Shown here: piece by piece, positions 7,990-15,490 of the stretch | How the letters are laid out: each line of letters starts with the position of its first letter | Position numbering within the stretch: position 1 is the first letter of the stretch | Assembly (NCBI GenBank): GCA_022563275.1 | Contig: JADFNR010000041.1 | Location: 1-26,127, forward strand | DNA length: 26,127 nucleotides | Reading direction: 5' to 3' | Origin: Chloroflexota bacterium | Lineage (GTDB): Bacteria; Chloroflexota; Dehalococcoidia; UBA3495 | Made by a program: the position numbers and the translations under genes | Notes under the pieces: model-generated | Told to the model about the DNA's origin: nothing | Database searches by the model: none | Seen by the model: only the letters and a program-made list of their open reading frames with translations

Positions 7990-8618
7990 CGCCGGGGTTC
8001 CAAGTCGAGATCATGGCCTCCCACAAAGACGGTCTAAAAACCGTGCGGCTGTCCTCCGAAGAGGGCATCGAGCGTTTCGGGCACACCCCGCTGCCTCCCT
8101 ATATAAAAGAGACCCTGGACGATCCAGAGCGTTACCAAACGGTGTACTCCCGCCAGCCGGGGAGCGTTGCGGCCCCCACCGCCGGCCTCCACTTCACCGA
8201 TGACCTGCTCCAGAAAATCCGTGATATGGGCGTGGAGACGGTGTTCGTGACCCTCCATGTGGGCCTGGACACCTTCCGGCCGGTGGATGAAGACGACCCC
8301 GCCAAACACAAGATACACACCGAGCGCTACCAGATCGACGGCCAGGCCGCCTTGGCCCTGAACCGGGCCAGAGCTGATGGACGGCGCATCATCGCCGTTG
8401 GCACGACCTCGGTACGGGTGCTGGAACAGGTGGCGTTGGACTTGGAGAACGGGGGTCAGACCGCCTTATCACCCACCGAAGGCGAGGCCAGCCTCTTCAT
8501 ACTCCCCGGCCACCCCTTCCGCATGGTGGACGCCATGATCACCAACTTCCACCTGCCCCGCTCCAGCCTGCTGATGCTGGTTTCGGCGTTCGTGGAGCAT
8601 GGCCAAGTGGGAGTAGCT

Positions 8619-8643
8619 CCTTCGACGGGCTCAGGACGAACGG
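8619..8643. repeat. Short CCTTCGAC..GGACGAACGG repeat inside queA
   Basis: The 25 bases beginning CCTTCGACGGGCTCAGG differ little from a copy at 21937-21961. They encode PSTGSGRTG in frame between the conserved LVSAF and AAYREAIEQGYRF segments of QueA, where family members have only a short loop. Confidence 0.65.
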
Positions 8644-8719
8644 GGGTTTTGGCGGCTTACCGGGAGGCCATCGAGCAGGGGTACCGGTTCTACAGCTTCG
8701 GGGACGCGATGCTGATCGT

Positions 8720-9514
8720 TTAGGCCACCGTCAGCCGCACTTCCCCCAACGTATCAATTCCGAAATGGACTTCGTCTCCTCTATTGAGGAACTTGGTGCT
8801 GACGATGCTGCCGGTCATGACGATCATGTCTTTTTGGAGGCTCTTGCCGCGCTCGGCCAGGTTGTTGGCCAGCCAGGCCAGGGCTTCCAGGGGATGACCC
8901 AGAACGTCGCCCCCCTTGCCTTCACCCGCCGGTTGACCGTTGATGGTCATGGCCCCGGAGGCCGCCACCAGGTCGATTCCCTGCCAATCGGTGACCGGCT
9001 CGCCCAGCACGATGCCGGCGTTCCAGGCGTTGTCGGCGGCCACGCCCAGGAAGAACAGGTCGGAGTAGTCAGCCCCCCGGTCGTCAACCAACTCGAAGGC
9101 CGGCATCAGCGCGGCCACGGCCCCCGAAACACTATTTACGCCATATGGAGCAGCGTTGGCCGGCAGGTCCCGCGACAAAAGCACCGCTATCTCGCATTCG
9201 GCGCCCAGATGCACGAAATCCGACCCTTTGATCGTGGCCGGGGAGTGGTGGACCCCGCTGGCGAAGATGGCGCCGGAGCAGGGGTGGCCAAAACCCACCA
9301 TCTTCTGCATCACGGCCGTGGTGAGGGCGACCTTGTACCCGGCAATGACCCCGCGTTCCGGCTTCAGCAACTCTTGGAACGCCTCCTGGATGTCGTAGGC
9401 TTCGTTGATGTCACGTGGCGCGAACGCGTCGGGCATGGGCTGGTATGAGGCCCGCGCCCGGTGGGCCTCGTGCAAGAATCGCGCCGCCTGCCAGACCCTT
9501 TCTTCACTGGCCAT
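8720..9514 (-). CDS. 2-keto-4-pentenoate hydratase / fumarylacetoacetate hydrolase family
   Basis: The 264-residue protein matches the MhpD-like branch: HLGAECEIAVLLSRDLP with Glu106 and Glu108, the third acidic ligand Glu141 in PAFELVDDRG, GYKVALTT (59-66) and the C-terminal SIVSTKFLNRGDEVHFGID. These enzymes hydrate 2-hydroxypenta-2,4-dienoate or decarboxylate related acids in meta-cleavage of aromatics, using a divalent metal in the cytoplasm. The start has GGGAGG five bases upstream. Its stop overlaps the queA stop in a convergent arrangement. No other meta-cleavage gene is in the window, so the substrate is uncertain. Confidence 0.85.
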   Translation of the reverse strand: MASEERVWQAARFLHEAHRARASYQPMPDAFAPRDINEAYDIQEAFQELLKPERGVIAGYKVALTTAVMQKMVGFGHPCSGAIFASGVHHSPATIKGSDFVHLGAECEIAVLLSRDLPANAAPYGVNSVSGAVAALMPAFELVDDRGADYSDLFFLGVAADNAWNAGIVLGEPVTDWQGIDLVAASGAMTINGQPAGEGKGGDVLGHPLEALAWLANNLAERGKSLQKDMIVMTGSIVSTKFLNRGDEVHFGIDTLGEVRLTVA

Positions 9515-9581
9515 GCCGTCCTCCCTGGCTTCTCATCGCCGGTATTAAATCGGTCCGGGACCCGGTCTGATATAACGCAGC

Positions 9582-9938
9582 CTAGACCAACTGCAGCAAC
9601 TGCAGCACGTTGCCGTCCGGGTCCTTGAAGGTAGCGACCCAGCCGCCCCAGGTCTCCTGCTCCGGTTGCCGGATGAACTCCACTCCGGCCTCGGCCAGCC
9701 GGCGGGCCTGGGCGTGTATGTCGTCCACGCCCAGGTGAGGCATGAACCGGAAGGGGTCTTTGGACTGCCCAGAGACCTCGCTATGCAGACCGATATTGAA
9801 CCGCACTTCGCCCAGTTCAAAGGCGATGAAATCTTCGTGGCGGGAGTGGAGCGGTAGTTGGAGCACGTCATTGTAGAAATTGAACATGCGCTCTAGGTCG
9901 GCGGTCCAGAGGGTGACTCCGATAACTCCGGTTATCAT
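9582..9938 (-). CDS. VOC-superfamily (glyoxalase/dioxygenase fold) protein
   Basis: From the chosen start the protein has 118 residues with paired beta-alpha-beta-beta-beta modules: GVIGVTLWTADLERMFNFYN at the N-terminus, HLGVDDIHAQARRLAEAGV in the middle and VATFKDPDGNVLQLLQLV at the end. Acidic and histidine metal ligands are plausible, including the terminal ..GNVLQLLQ part, but the reaction cannot be assigned. I prefer the ATG at 9938 because GGGAG lies eight bases upstream; an ATG nine codons earlier adds a stretch outside the fold. It is separated from the Fur-family gene by a terminator. Confidence 0.8.
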   Translation of the reverse strand: MITGVIGVTLWTADLERMFNFYNDVLQLPLHSRHEDFIAFELGEVRFNIGLHSEVSGQSKDPFRFMPHLGVDDIHAQARRLAEAGVEFIRQPEQETWGGWVATFKDPDGNVLQLLQLV

Positions 9939-9963
9939 ATGGTTTCTCCCATTTTGCGGATAC

Positions 9964-10005
9964 AAAAACGGCCGGCTGGTGTGCCCACCGGCCGGCCGTT
10001 TTTTT
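9964..10005. terminator. Bidirectional rho-independent terminator after fur-like gene
   Basis: A GC-rich hairpin (ACGGCCGGCTGGTG pairing with CACCGGCCGGCCGT, with one G-U pair) is flanked by five A on the left and seven T on the right. In the leftward direction it lies 17 bases beyond the stop of the Fur-family gene, so it most likely ends that transcript. Confidence 0.85.
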
Positions 10006-10021
10006 AGATCGATGCTGTCGC

Positions 10022-10483
10022 TTAGACTTCGGAAAGTTCGCCCCGGCGTTTAGCCGCGGCGCAACGGGGGCAGAGTCCGTAGAAATCGACCCGCTGCCAG
10101 GCGACTTCAAAATCAGTGTTTTCGGCTATCTGCTGGCGTAGACCCAGAACCACTTCCTGAACGTCGCTGCCGGTGTCGGCGTCGATGACGTTCTCGCATT
10201 CGATGCAGACCAGATTGACGTGGGGTTCCATGTTGGGCTCATAGCGCGACATCTTCTGGAACGGCAGTTCCTGAATCAGGCCGCTCTTCTGGAGCACTCC
10301 CAGGGTGGAATAGATGGTGGCTAGGGTCATAGACGGAAAGTGGTCCTTGACCCTTTCATAGATCTGCTGCACGGTGGGATGGTCAGAGGAGTTGAGGACC
10401 ACCTCGGCGATTGCAAGACGCTGCGGAGTAACCCGTACCGCCCACTCCCGCATCCGCTCGACAAGTTCTTGCTGAGTCAACAT
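10022..10483 (-). CDS. Fur/PerR family metalloregulator
   Basis: The 153-residue protein has an N-terminal winged helix (about 10-80, with RVTPQRLAIAEVVL and TLATIYSTLGVLQKSGLI) and a C-terminal dimer domain. Two zinc-type CxxC motifs are present, Cys93/Cys96 (LVCIEC) and Cys138/Cys141 (LCPRC), as is His88. The family senses iron, zinc or peroxide and represses in the metal-bound state. The sequence does not separate Fur from PerR or Zur with certainty; the short PHVNLVC region and the two CxxC motifs slightly favour PerR/Fur. The start at 10483 has AGGAG six bases upstream; an ATG ten codons earlier has no such site. A promoter with a GATA-rich segment upstream suggests self-control. Confidence 0.88.
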   Translation of the reverse strand: MLTQQELVERMREWAVRVTPQRLAIAEVVLNSSDHPTVQQIYERVKDHFPSMTLATIYSTLGVLQKSGLIQELPFQKMSRYEPNMEPHVNLVCIECENVIDADTGSDVQEVVLGLRQQIAENTDFEVAWQRVDFYGLCPRCAAAKRRGELSEV

Positions 10484-10572
10484 TGAATCTCCTGGGTGCC
10501 ACCTGGGAAACACCGGAAAGCCGCCCTTGGCGAACTATAAATCAGCCAACGCCGTGCGACGAATTCAATCCA

Positions 10573-10642
10573 ACTATAACCGGATTCAACCGCCCCGGCA
10601 ACCCTAATTATCAAGAATCTTAACTATCTTTATCTAAATATA
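10573..10642 (-). promoter_or_regulatory. Promoter and possible Fur-type operator of the Fur-family gene
   Basis: On the minus strand TTGCCG (10601-10596) and TATAGT (10578-10573) are 17 bases apart. Just upstream, 10642-10605 is AT-rich and holds several GATA-like hexamers on the minus strand (AGATAAAGATAG, then GATAAT). That resembles the repeated GATAAT view of a Fur box, but the match is loose. Confidence 0.4.
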
Positions 10643-10725
10643 CGGGGTTAGCCGGCCTATTTGTGACGGTCTGCACAAGCCGTGAACATACAACCGTAGT
10701 CGTAGGCCAATGAGAAATTTTCAGC

Positions 10726-10731
10726 TATAAT
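10726..10731 (+). promoter_or_regulatory. -10 element of the tRNA-Ser gene
   Basis: A perfect TATAAT lies ten bases before the tRNA 5' end. I see no convincing -35. The spacing suits a transcript starting a few bases before the tRNA. Confidence 0.55.
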
Positions 10732-10740
10732 ACTGGCCCC

Positions 10741-10830
10741 GGAGAGATGGCTGAGCGGACGAAAGCGCCGGTCTCGAAAACCGGTATAGGGGCAACCTTA
10801 TCGTGGGTTCGAATCCCACTCTCTCCGCCA
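10741..10830 (+). tRNA. tRNA-Ser(CGA)
   Basis: The acceptor arms GGAGAGA and TCTCTCC pair perfectly, the discriminator is G and the 3' CCA is encoded. The anticodon arm is CCGGT-CTCGAAA-ACCGG, giving anticodon CGA, which reads UCG. A long variable arm (GGGGCAACCTTATC region) and a GTTCGAATC T-loop confirm class II serine tRNA. The length is 90 bases. Confidence 0.95.
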
Positions 10831-10905
10831 CAGCGCTTCCGGAGCGTAACCCGTACGCTTGCTCTTGGGCCGTCGTGAAGCGCCTAAACCATCGGGGGAC
10901 GCACA

Positions 10906-11325
10906 TTGACGCGAGTATATGTAGACATGGTGGCCGACCTATTCCACTACGGGCATGTCGAGTTTCTAAAAAAGGCCAGCGCTTTGGGGGACCACCTTTT
11001 AGTTGGCATAAACTCTGACGCGACGGTCCAGGCAAATAAACGGGAACCCATATTAACGATGGAGGAACGCATCGCTTCCGTCGCCGGTTGCCGCTATGTC
11101 GACGAAGTGGTGCCCGATGCGCCTTGGATCATGGACGCCGCCTGGATCGAGGAACACAAGATTGACCTGGTGGCCCATGGTGACGATTACTCCCAAGACA
11201 AGATAGAGCACATCTACGCCGTCCCCATCTCGATGGGGATATTTCGCACCGTCTCCTATACGCCGGCGATATCGACTACCGAGATCATCCGCCGCTGCAA
11301 AGAGGCTAAGCCGACGCGCAGCTAA
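10906..11325 (+). CDS. Cytidylyltransferase (TagD / ethanolamine-phosphate type)
   Basis: The 139-residue protein is a single nucleotidyltransferase domain. It has the HxGH motif in DLFHYGHVEFL (12-22), the GINSDATV segment, ERIASVAGCRYVDEVVPDAP, the VAHGDD motif, and YTPAISTTEIIRR, which corresponds to the RTxGISTT signature of glycerol-3-phosphate and phosphoethanolamine/phosphocholine cytidylyltransferases. It would join CTP to a phosphorylated alcohol to give a CDP-activated head group. The TTG start fits because the conserved YVDMVADLFHYGH begins right after it and GGGGGA precedes it. A P-loop kinase gene follows 38 bases later, and a tRNA gene lies upstream. Confidence 0.88.
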   Translation: MTRVYVDMVADLFHYGHVEFLKKASALGDHLLVGINSDATVQANKREPILTMEERIASVAGCRYVDEVVPDAPWIMDAAWIEEHKIDLVAHGDDYSQDKIEHIYAVPISMGIFRTVSYTPAISTTEIIRRCKEAKPTRS

Positions 11326-11363
11326 GCATTTTTGGGGTGGTTTACATTTGTTAGCCAACCCAA

Positions 11364-12035
11364 ATGGTGAACACAATGTCGAGCCTGAAATCTGTCGTCA
11401 ACGAGATTCTGAACGCACGAAGCTCAATCTCCTCCCAGCGGAGCGTTCTCGTCGCAATCACCGGGATCGATGCCTCCGGCAAAGGTTATTTCACTGAGCA
11501 GCTCGTCGCAGCGCTGCAGACCAAGGGCGTGCGCGCTGTGGCGATCAACGCCGATGCCTGGCTCAACCTTGAACGCTTTGATACCTCCGATCCGGCCGAG
11601 CATTATTACAATAATGCGATCCGCTTCGAGGAAATGTTCGCTCAAACCATATTTCCGCTACGTGACCGCCGTTCCCTGCGCACGGAAATAAACTACGCCG
11701 ATGAAACAGCGACGGAGTACCGGCGGCGCATCTATGAATTCGAGGATGTGGATGTTATCGCGCTGGAGGGAATCTATCTCTTGAAGCGTCCCTTTCAGAC
11801 TCATTACGACCGGTCGATCTGGATCGATTGCAGTTTCGAAACCGCTTTGGAGCGCGCCATATCACGAGGACAGGAAGGACTGCCGCCCAATGAGACCATT
11901 CGAGACTACCGAACTATATATGTCCCGGCACAAGAGATACATTTCCAACGAGACGACCCCAAAGGCGTGGCGACATTGATCGTCAACAATGATTCCAGAC
12001 TGGGTCCCGTCAGCTGGTCCGATCAGAGCGGGTGA
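11364..12035 (+). CDS. Uridine-kinase-like P-loop kinase
   Basis: The 223-residue protein has a P-loop GIDASGKG (34-41) in which the usual final Ser/Thr is Gly, followed by GVRAVAINADAWLN (Walker-B-like strand end), a loop carrying the DTSDPAEHYYNNAIRFEE segment and VDVIALEGIYLLKRPF. This matches the uridine kinase/phosphoribulokinase superfamily rather than a confirmed uridine kinase. Base composition looks lower in GC than the neighbours. With the cytidylyltransferase just upstream it could supply the phosphorylated substrate for CDP activation; this is an inference from adjacency. No good ribosome-binding site is seen; Met5 is an alternative start. Confidence 0.75.
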   Translation: MVNTMSSLKSVVNEILNARSSISSQRSVLVAITGIDASGKGYFTEQLVAALQTKGVRAVAINADAWLNLERFDTSDPAEHYYNNAIRFEEMFAQTIFPLRDRRSLRTEINYADETATEYRRRIYEFEDVDVIALEGIYLLKRPFQTHYDRSIWIDCSFETALERAISRGQEGLPPNETIRDYRTIYVPAQEIHFQRDDPKGVATLIVNNDSRLGPVSWSDQSG

Positions 12036-12124
12036 CTGCGCCGGAGAGTTGGTGAGAGTCAGGTGCGGCCAGGGTTGGTTAACATACAACTCCACTGCTG
12101 AGTCGTGGACACCCGGGCGCCAAC

Positions 12125-12153
12125 TTGCTTCCGTCCCTGACCGTCAATAGAAT
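12125..12153 (+). promoter_or_regulatory. Sigma70-type promoter upstream of the acidic-tail protein
   Basis: TTGCTT (12125-12130) and TAGAAT (12148-12153) are 17 bases apart, about 60 bases before the chosen start of the next gene. The region 12036-12124 holds no gene I can recognise. Confidence 0.45.
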
Positions 12154-12216
12154 TCATGCCAGCAGGTCATGGCACTAGACGTTTCACGTAAGGCCCGTGC
12201 ACCGGGAGGCGGCATC

Positions 12217-12936
12217 ATGGTAGAAGAATTGGGCCGGATACAACGGCCCCCAGCAAGTCAATACGATGGGCGGCGCAAGTTGTTATTGGTGCCGTTGGTC
12301 TACGGGCCCCAGGCGGACAACGCCGAAGGCGCGGCCGTCCTCCAAAATTACTGGGAGCAGATGCAGACCCAGGTTAAGGCCCTGGAGGCCGCCCTGGGAG
12401 GCCTGCAGCACATCTATCACGAGAGTCTGACCGTTGGCGGAGACGAGGGCTTGCAACAACTTGGCGCCGCCGACCAGCGCAGCCAACTCTTCATCACCGG
12501 CAAGACCGAGTCCGGTGCGGTCTTGGAAGCAACCGAAGACATGGACGCAATGCTTGAGGCGTTGGACCTCCAACGGTGCATGATGGTCCCGCTAGCCAGC
12601 ACCAGCGTGGCGTCCAAACTCCAAGAATGGCTCTCAGACAGCAACCGGCAACGCTACGAGCACATAGCCAACCGGATAGACAGCACCCTGGGGGAGAACG
12701 AGACCGGCCTGCTGCTGATCAGCGAGCGCCACCAGGTGCAATTTCCCAGCGACATCGAGGTCTTCTACGTGTCGCCGCCGGCCCTGGACGACTACCGCCG
12801 CTGGCTCCAGAACTGGATGGAACAACAGCAGGCCACGGCCGGGACGGCGAAGGGGCCGTCAGCGGATGACAGTGATGATGTGGAAGAAGAAGGAGAGGGT
12901 GAGGAAGAGGCTGAAGCCGATGCTGAGACGCAATAG
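12217..12936 (+). CDS. Uncharacterised protein with acidic C-terminal tail
   Basis: I do not recognise a named family. The 239-residue protein has an alpha/beta-looking body with KLLLVPLVYGP near the start, TGLLLISERHQVQFPSDIEV and VFYVSPPALDDYRRWLQNWM later, then a strongly acidic tail of about 30 residues (DDSDDVEEEGEGEEEAEADA). The LLLISERHQVQF segment is faintly like domains of bacterial release-factor-like proteins, but I would not assign it. The start at 12217 is well supported by GGGAGG seven bases upstream; an earlier ATG (12169) lacks this. There is no signal peptide or membrane segment. It has its own candidate promoter and converges on the RidA-fusion gene. Confidence 0.75.
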   Translation: MVEELGRIQRPPASQYDGRRKLLLVPLVYGPQADNAEGAAVLQNYWEQMQTQVKALEAALGGLQHIYHESLTVGGDEGLQQLGAADQRSQLFITGKTESGAVLEATEDMDAMLEALDLQRCMMVPLASTSVASKLQEWLSDSNRQRYEHIANRIDSTLGENETGLLLISERHQVQFPSDIEVFYVSPPALDDYRRWLQNWMEQQQATAGTAKGPSADDSDDVEEEGEGEEEAEADAETQ

Positions 12937-12994
12937 CCGAGATCCGCTCCGCATCCACCCGGCGAAGCGCTAACCCCGACTGTGTCGGCGCCAG

Positions 12995-14200
12995 TTACAC
13001 CACCGCCACGGCCGTGACCTCGATCAACTGCTCCGGCCGGCCCAATATCTGGTGCATGGATACGCCGGTGGCCGACGGGAACCGGTCTCCGAAGAACTTG
13101 CGACGCACCTCTCCCACCTTCCGGTAGTCCATCATACCGTTGGGGGCGACCCATTCGATGGTGTTGACGATGTCGTCCATGGAATAGCCTCCCTCGTCCA
13201 TGATCCGGGCGATGTTTTTGTAAGCCTGCTCGGTCTGGGCGACGATATCGTAGCCGCCGACCGTGGCCCCGGTGGCGTAGTCCACCGAAGACTGTCCAGA
13301 AATCTGAAGCAAACGGCCCTTCTTGACCCCCGCGACTTGGGTGAGGCCGCCATAGTTCTGCGCCCATTCGGGCACCCGGATCTCCTCCCTGGTCCCGCCC
13401 TTCACCGCCACCACTTCGATCTCCACATGACCTTCTGGCCGCAGCAGCCGGTTGACCGGGATGCTGGTCGATGCCGGGAACCGGTCTCCGAAGAACCCGC
13501 GGCGAACCTCGGCCGTGTTCGGATATTGGAGCAGGCATTGGGGTGAGATGTAGTCCAGGGTCTTGACCACGTCCTCCGGACCGGCCCCGGCAGCCGCCAA
13601 CACCTGGCTTATGATGCCGTAGGTAAGCTCTACCTGCCGGGCGGTGTCCTGAGGGTAAACAGTCTCGCCGTTCACATCTTCGCTGCCCAAAAACCCAGAG
13701 GTCCAGACGATGTCCTCCACCTCCACCCCCGGCACGTAGGTAAGCGCGCCGTACCGGTCCCATCCGGGGTTGATGGGCTTCTTCTCGCCCTTCATCGCCA
13801 CCATGCTCACTTCTATGAAGGCGTCGGGCCGCAGCAACCGTTCCACGATGATCCCCGTGGCCCCCACCGGAGTGTCCCCCAGGTATTGCTTCCGAATCGC
13901 CCCGGTCTGGCGGTACAGCGGCAAAGCCGTGGCGTCGATGTAGTCCACCGTCTGCACCACGTTCTGGAAGCCCATCCCCGCCGCCTCCAGCACCACGGCC
14001 AACTTCTCGTAGATCACCCTGGTCTGGTCCAGGAGATCTCCCTTGCAGACCACCCGTCCCTGCTCCGGGTCGTACTCACTGGCGGTCTGCCCCGATAGGT
14101 ACAGGATGCCGGCGTTCTCGGCCCCCATGCAAAACGTGTACCGGTCCAGGTCCAACCAGGGGAATTTGACCGGGTCAACTTCTATGATGTTCTTGCTCAT
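12995..14200 (-). CDS. Three-domain RidA (YjgF/YER057c/UK114) fusion protein
   Basis: The 401-residue protein contains three successive RidA-type domains, about residues 10-138, 145-268 and 280-401. Each has a strand like ILYLSGQT, IVWTSGF or LLQISGQ, a helix such as EKLAVVLEAAGMGFQNVVQT, a YRKVGEVRRKFFGDRFPSAT-like region and a closing strand like VEIEVVAVKG. RidA proteins are about 130 residues and form trimers that hydrolyse reactive enamine/imine intermediates. The catalytic Arg (Arg105 in E. coli RidA) corresponds to Arg121 and Arg251 in the first two domains but to Gln384 in the third. The fusion may thus be a single-chain trimer with two complete sites. The start has GGAG five bases upstream. 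It is the last gene of a leftward catabolic cluster. Confidence 0.9.
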   Translation of the reverse strand: MSKNIIEVDPVKFPWLDLDRYTFCMGAENAGILYLSGQTASEYDPEQGRVVCKGDLLDQTRVIYEKLAVVLEAAGMGFQNVVQTVDYIDATALPLYRQTGAIRKQYLGDTPVGATGIIVERLLRPDAFIEVSMVAMKGEKKPINPGWDRYGALTYVPGVEVEDIVWTSGFLGSEDVNGETVYPQDTARQVELTYGIISQVLAAAGAGPEDVVKTLDYISPQCLLQYPNTAEVRRGFFGDRFPASTSIPVNRLLRPEGHVEIEVVAVKGGTREEIRVPEWAQNYGGLTQVAGVKKGRLLQISGQSSVDYATGATVGGYDIVAQTEQAYKNIARIMDEGGYSMDDIVNTIEWVAPNGMMDYRKVGEVRRKFFGDRFPSATGVSMHQILGRPEQLIEVTAVAVV

Positions 14201-14251
14201 CTAATCTCCGGTTCTTTTAGGGCATGGCGGCAACGTTGTTGACGTCCTCCG

Positions 14252-14278
14252 TAGGGGCACGGCATTGCCGTGCCCCTA
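14252..14278. repeat. Perfect 27-base palindrome after CoA-transferase stop
   Basis: TAGGGGCACGGCA, one T, then the exact inverse TGCCGTGCCCCTA. It directly abuts the stop codon of the CoA-transferase gene on its right and lies 51 bases before the RidA-fusion start. It could act as a processing or stability hairpin between the two genes. The minus-strand side has no T-run, so it is not a typical terminator. Confidence 0.8.
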
Positions 14279-15490
14279 TTAGCTGATAACCCCGCTCTCC
14301 ATCAGGCGCTTGAACTCATGGTCCGGCACCTGGAGCAGTTCTTGTATCACTCTCCGGTTGTGTTCGCCAAGGAGCGGCGCGCTTCGGGCAACGCCGGGCC
14401 GGTCACCGTCCACTCCCCAGGCAAATGCGCCCATGGGGCGGGGGCCGACTTCAGGGTGATCGGGCGACTGCACGAAGCCCCTATCGATCATGTGCGGGTC
14501 GGCCAACACCTGGGCCGAGTCCAATACCGGCCCGGCGGGCACTCCAACAGCCTGTAATGTATCCACCACGTCCGGCGCCTGCAGTCCCTTGGTCCAATTC
14601 TCGATCAGGAGATCCAGTTCGTCCTGGTGCCGCAGCCGTGCTTCAGAGGTGGCGAACCTGGGGTCGTCCGCCCATCCGGGGCTTCCAGCCGCCTGGGCCA
14701 GGGCCTGGAATTGGGAATCGCCATCCACGGAGATCGCCACCCAGTTCTCCTCGCCCTGACAGCGGAACACGTTGTGGGGCGCCTTCTCCCGGTGGCGGTT
14801 GCCCACCCGCTCCGGCTCCGTGCCGTCCAGGGCGTATTCCATCACCGCCTCGGGCAGGATGGTGGCCAGGGCCTCGGTCATGGCCACCTCGATGTATTGC
14901 CCTTCTCCGGTTTTGGCCCGATGGTACAGGGCTTCCAGCAGGGCCAGCACGCAGTAGCAGCCGCTGAAGGCGTCGGGGAATAGACCGCCCATGATCCGCG
15001 GGTGAGACCCCTTGTGCCCGGTAACCGACGCCAAGCCGCTGAACAGATTGATCACGCTGTGAAAACCGACCAGGTCCTTCATGGGACCGGTGCGGCCGAA
15101 TGCGCCCAACGACAGGTAGACCACGTCGGGCCGTAGGCCCCGCACGTCCTGATAGCCCAGGCCCATGCGCTCCATGGTGCCGCTGGAATAGTTCTCCAGA
15201 ACCACGTCGCTTACAGAGATGATCTGCTTGGCCAGGTCCACACCCTCGGGTTCTCTGAGATTCAGGGTGCAGCTCATCTTGCTGGAATTGACCAGGTTGA
15301 ACCCGCCGCTGCGGTTGACCCCCGGCTCGGCCTCGGCGAAGGGCGGCCAGATCCGCGTCGTTAGCCTCCGTTCAGTCTCGATCAGGATCACTTCGGCCCC
15401 CAGCCAGGCCAGCATCTGAGCGGTATAGGGGATGGCGATGATCTGACCGAAGTCGGCGATGCGGATTCCCTGCAAGGGCTGCGCTGTCAT
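14279..15490 (-). CDS. Family III CoA-transferase (CaiB/BaiF), catalytic-type subunit
   Basis: The 403-residue protein has the family III fold: GIRIADFGQIIAIPYTAQML (8-27), LGAEVILIE (30-38), SSKMSCTLNLREPEG (69-83) and GQYIEVAMTEA. The expected catalytic Asp is present as Asp173 in LFPDAFSG. Such enzymes pass CoA between carboxylic acids through a covalent aspartyl-CoA. The start is fixed by an ATGA overlap with the stop of the upstream CoA-transferase gene, pointing to coupled translation and probably one complex. A longer open frame upstream only retraces the neighbour in another frame. The substrate is unknown; the neighbours suggest a carboxylic acid degraded through enoyl-CoA and hydroxyacyl-CoA steps. 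Confidence 0.9.
   Translation of the reverse strand: MTAQPLQGIRIADFGQIIAIPYTAQMLAWLGAEVILIETERRLTTRIWPPFAEAEPGVNRSGGFNLVNSSKMSCTLNLREPEGVDLAKQIISVSDVVLENYSSGTMERMGLGYQDVRGLRPDVVYLSLGAFGRTGPMKDLVGFHSVINLFSGLASVTGHKGSHPRIMGGLFPDAFSGCYCVLALLEALYHRAKTGEGQYIEVAMTEALATILPEAVMEYALDGTEPERVGNRHREKAPHNVFRCQGEENWVAISVDGDSQFQALAQAAGSPGWADDPRFATSEARLRHQDELDLLIENWTKGLQAPDVVDTLQAVGVPAGPVLDSAQVLADPHMIDRGFVQSPDHPEVGPRPMGAFAWGVDGDRPGVARSAPLLGEHNRRVIQELLQVPDHEFKRLMESGVIS

Larger units (their letters stand above)
7492..8723 (+). pseudogene. queA: queA, interrupted and frameshifted by inserted repeats
   Basis: QueA (S-adenosylmethionine:tRNA ribosyltransferase-isomerase) makes epoxyqueuosine in tRNA. The first part, 7492 to about 7827, reads MRTSDFDYHLPPELIAQTPI and VFNQSRVIPARLYGR. 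The second part, in a different frame from about 8004 to 8723, reads HTPLPPYI, VAAPTAGLHF, FVTLHVGLDTF, VGTTSVRVLE and NFHLPRSSLLMLVSAF. Between them lies a palindromic repeat (7845-7989) whose length leaves the halves out of frame. Both frames are open through the repeat, so a single slip on its C or G runs would restore a protein of about 410 residues; the normal length is about 350. A second short repeat adds APSTGSGRTG near the C-terminus without breaking the frame. Alternatives are a dead gene, ribosomal slippage, or a miscounted homopolymer in the assembly. The 3' end overlaps the convergent hydratase stop. Confidence 0.82.

Noticed and set aside
10741..12216. Genomic island with attachment-site duplication at tRNA-Ser
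   Set aside because: I found no second copy of the tRNA 3' end and no integrase; only the two neighbouring genes look different in composition.
12792..13763. Minus-strand frame of 323 codons crossing the end of the RidA fusion
   Set aside because: It is out of frame with the RidA domains and rich in Gly/Arg/Pro as expected of a shifted frame.
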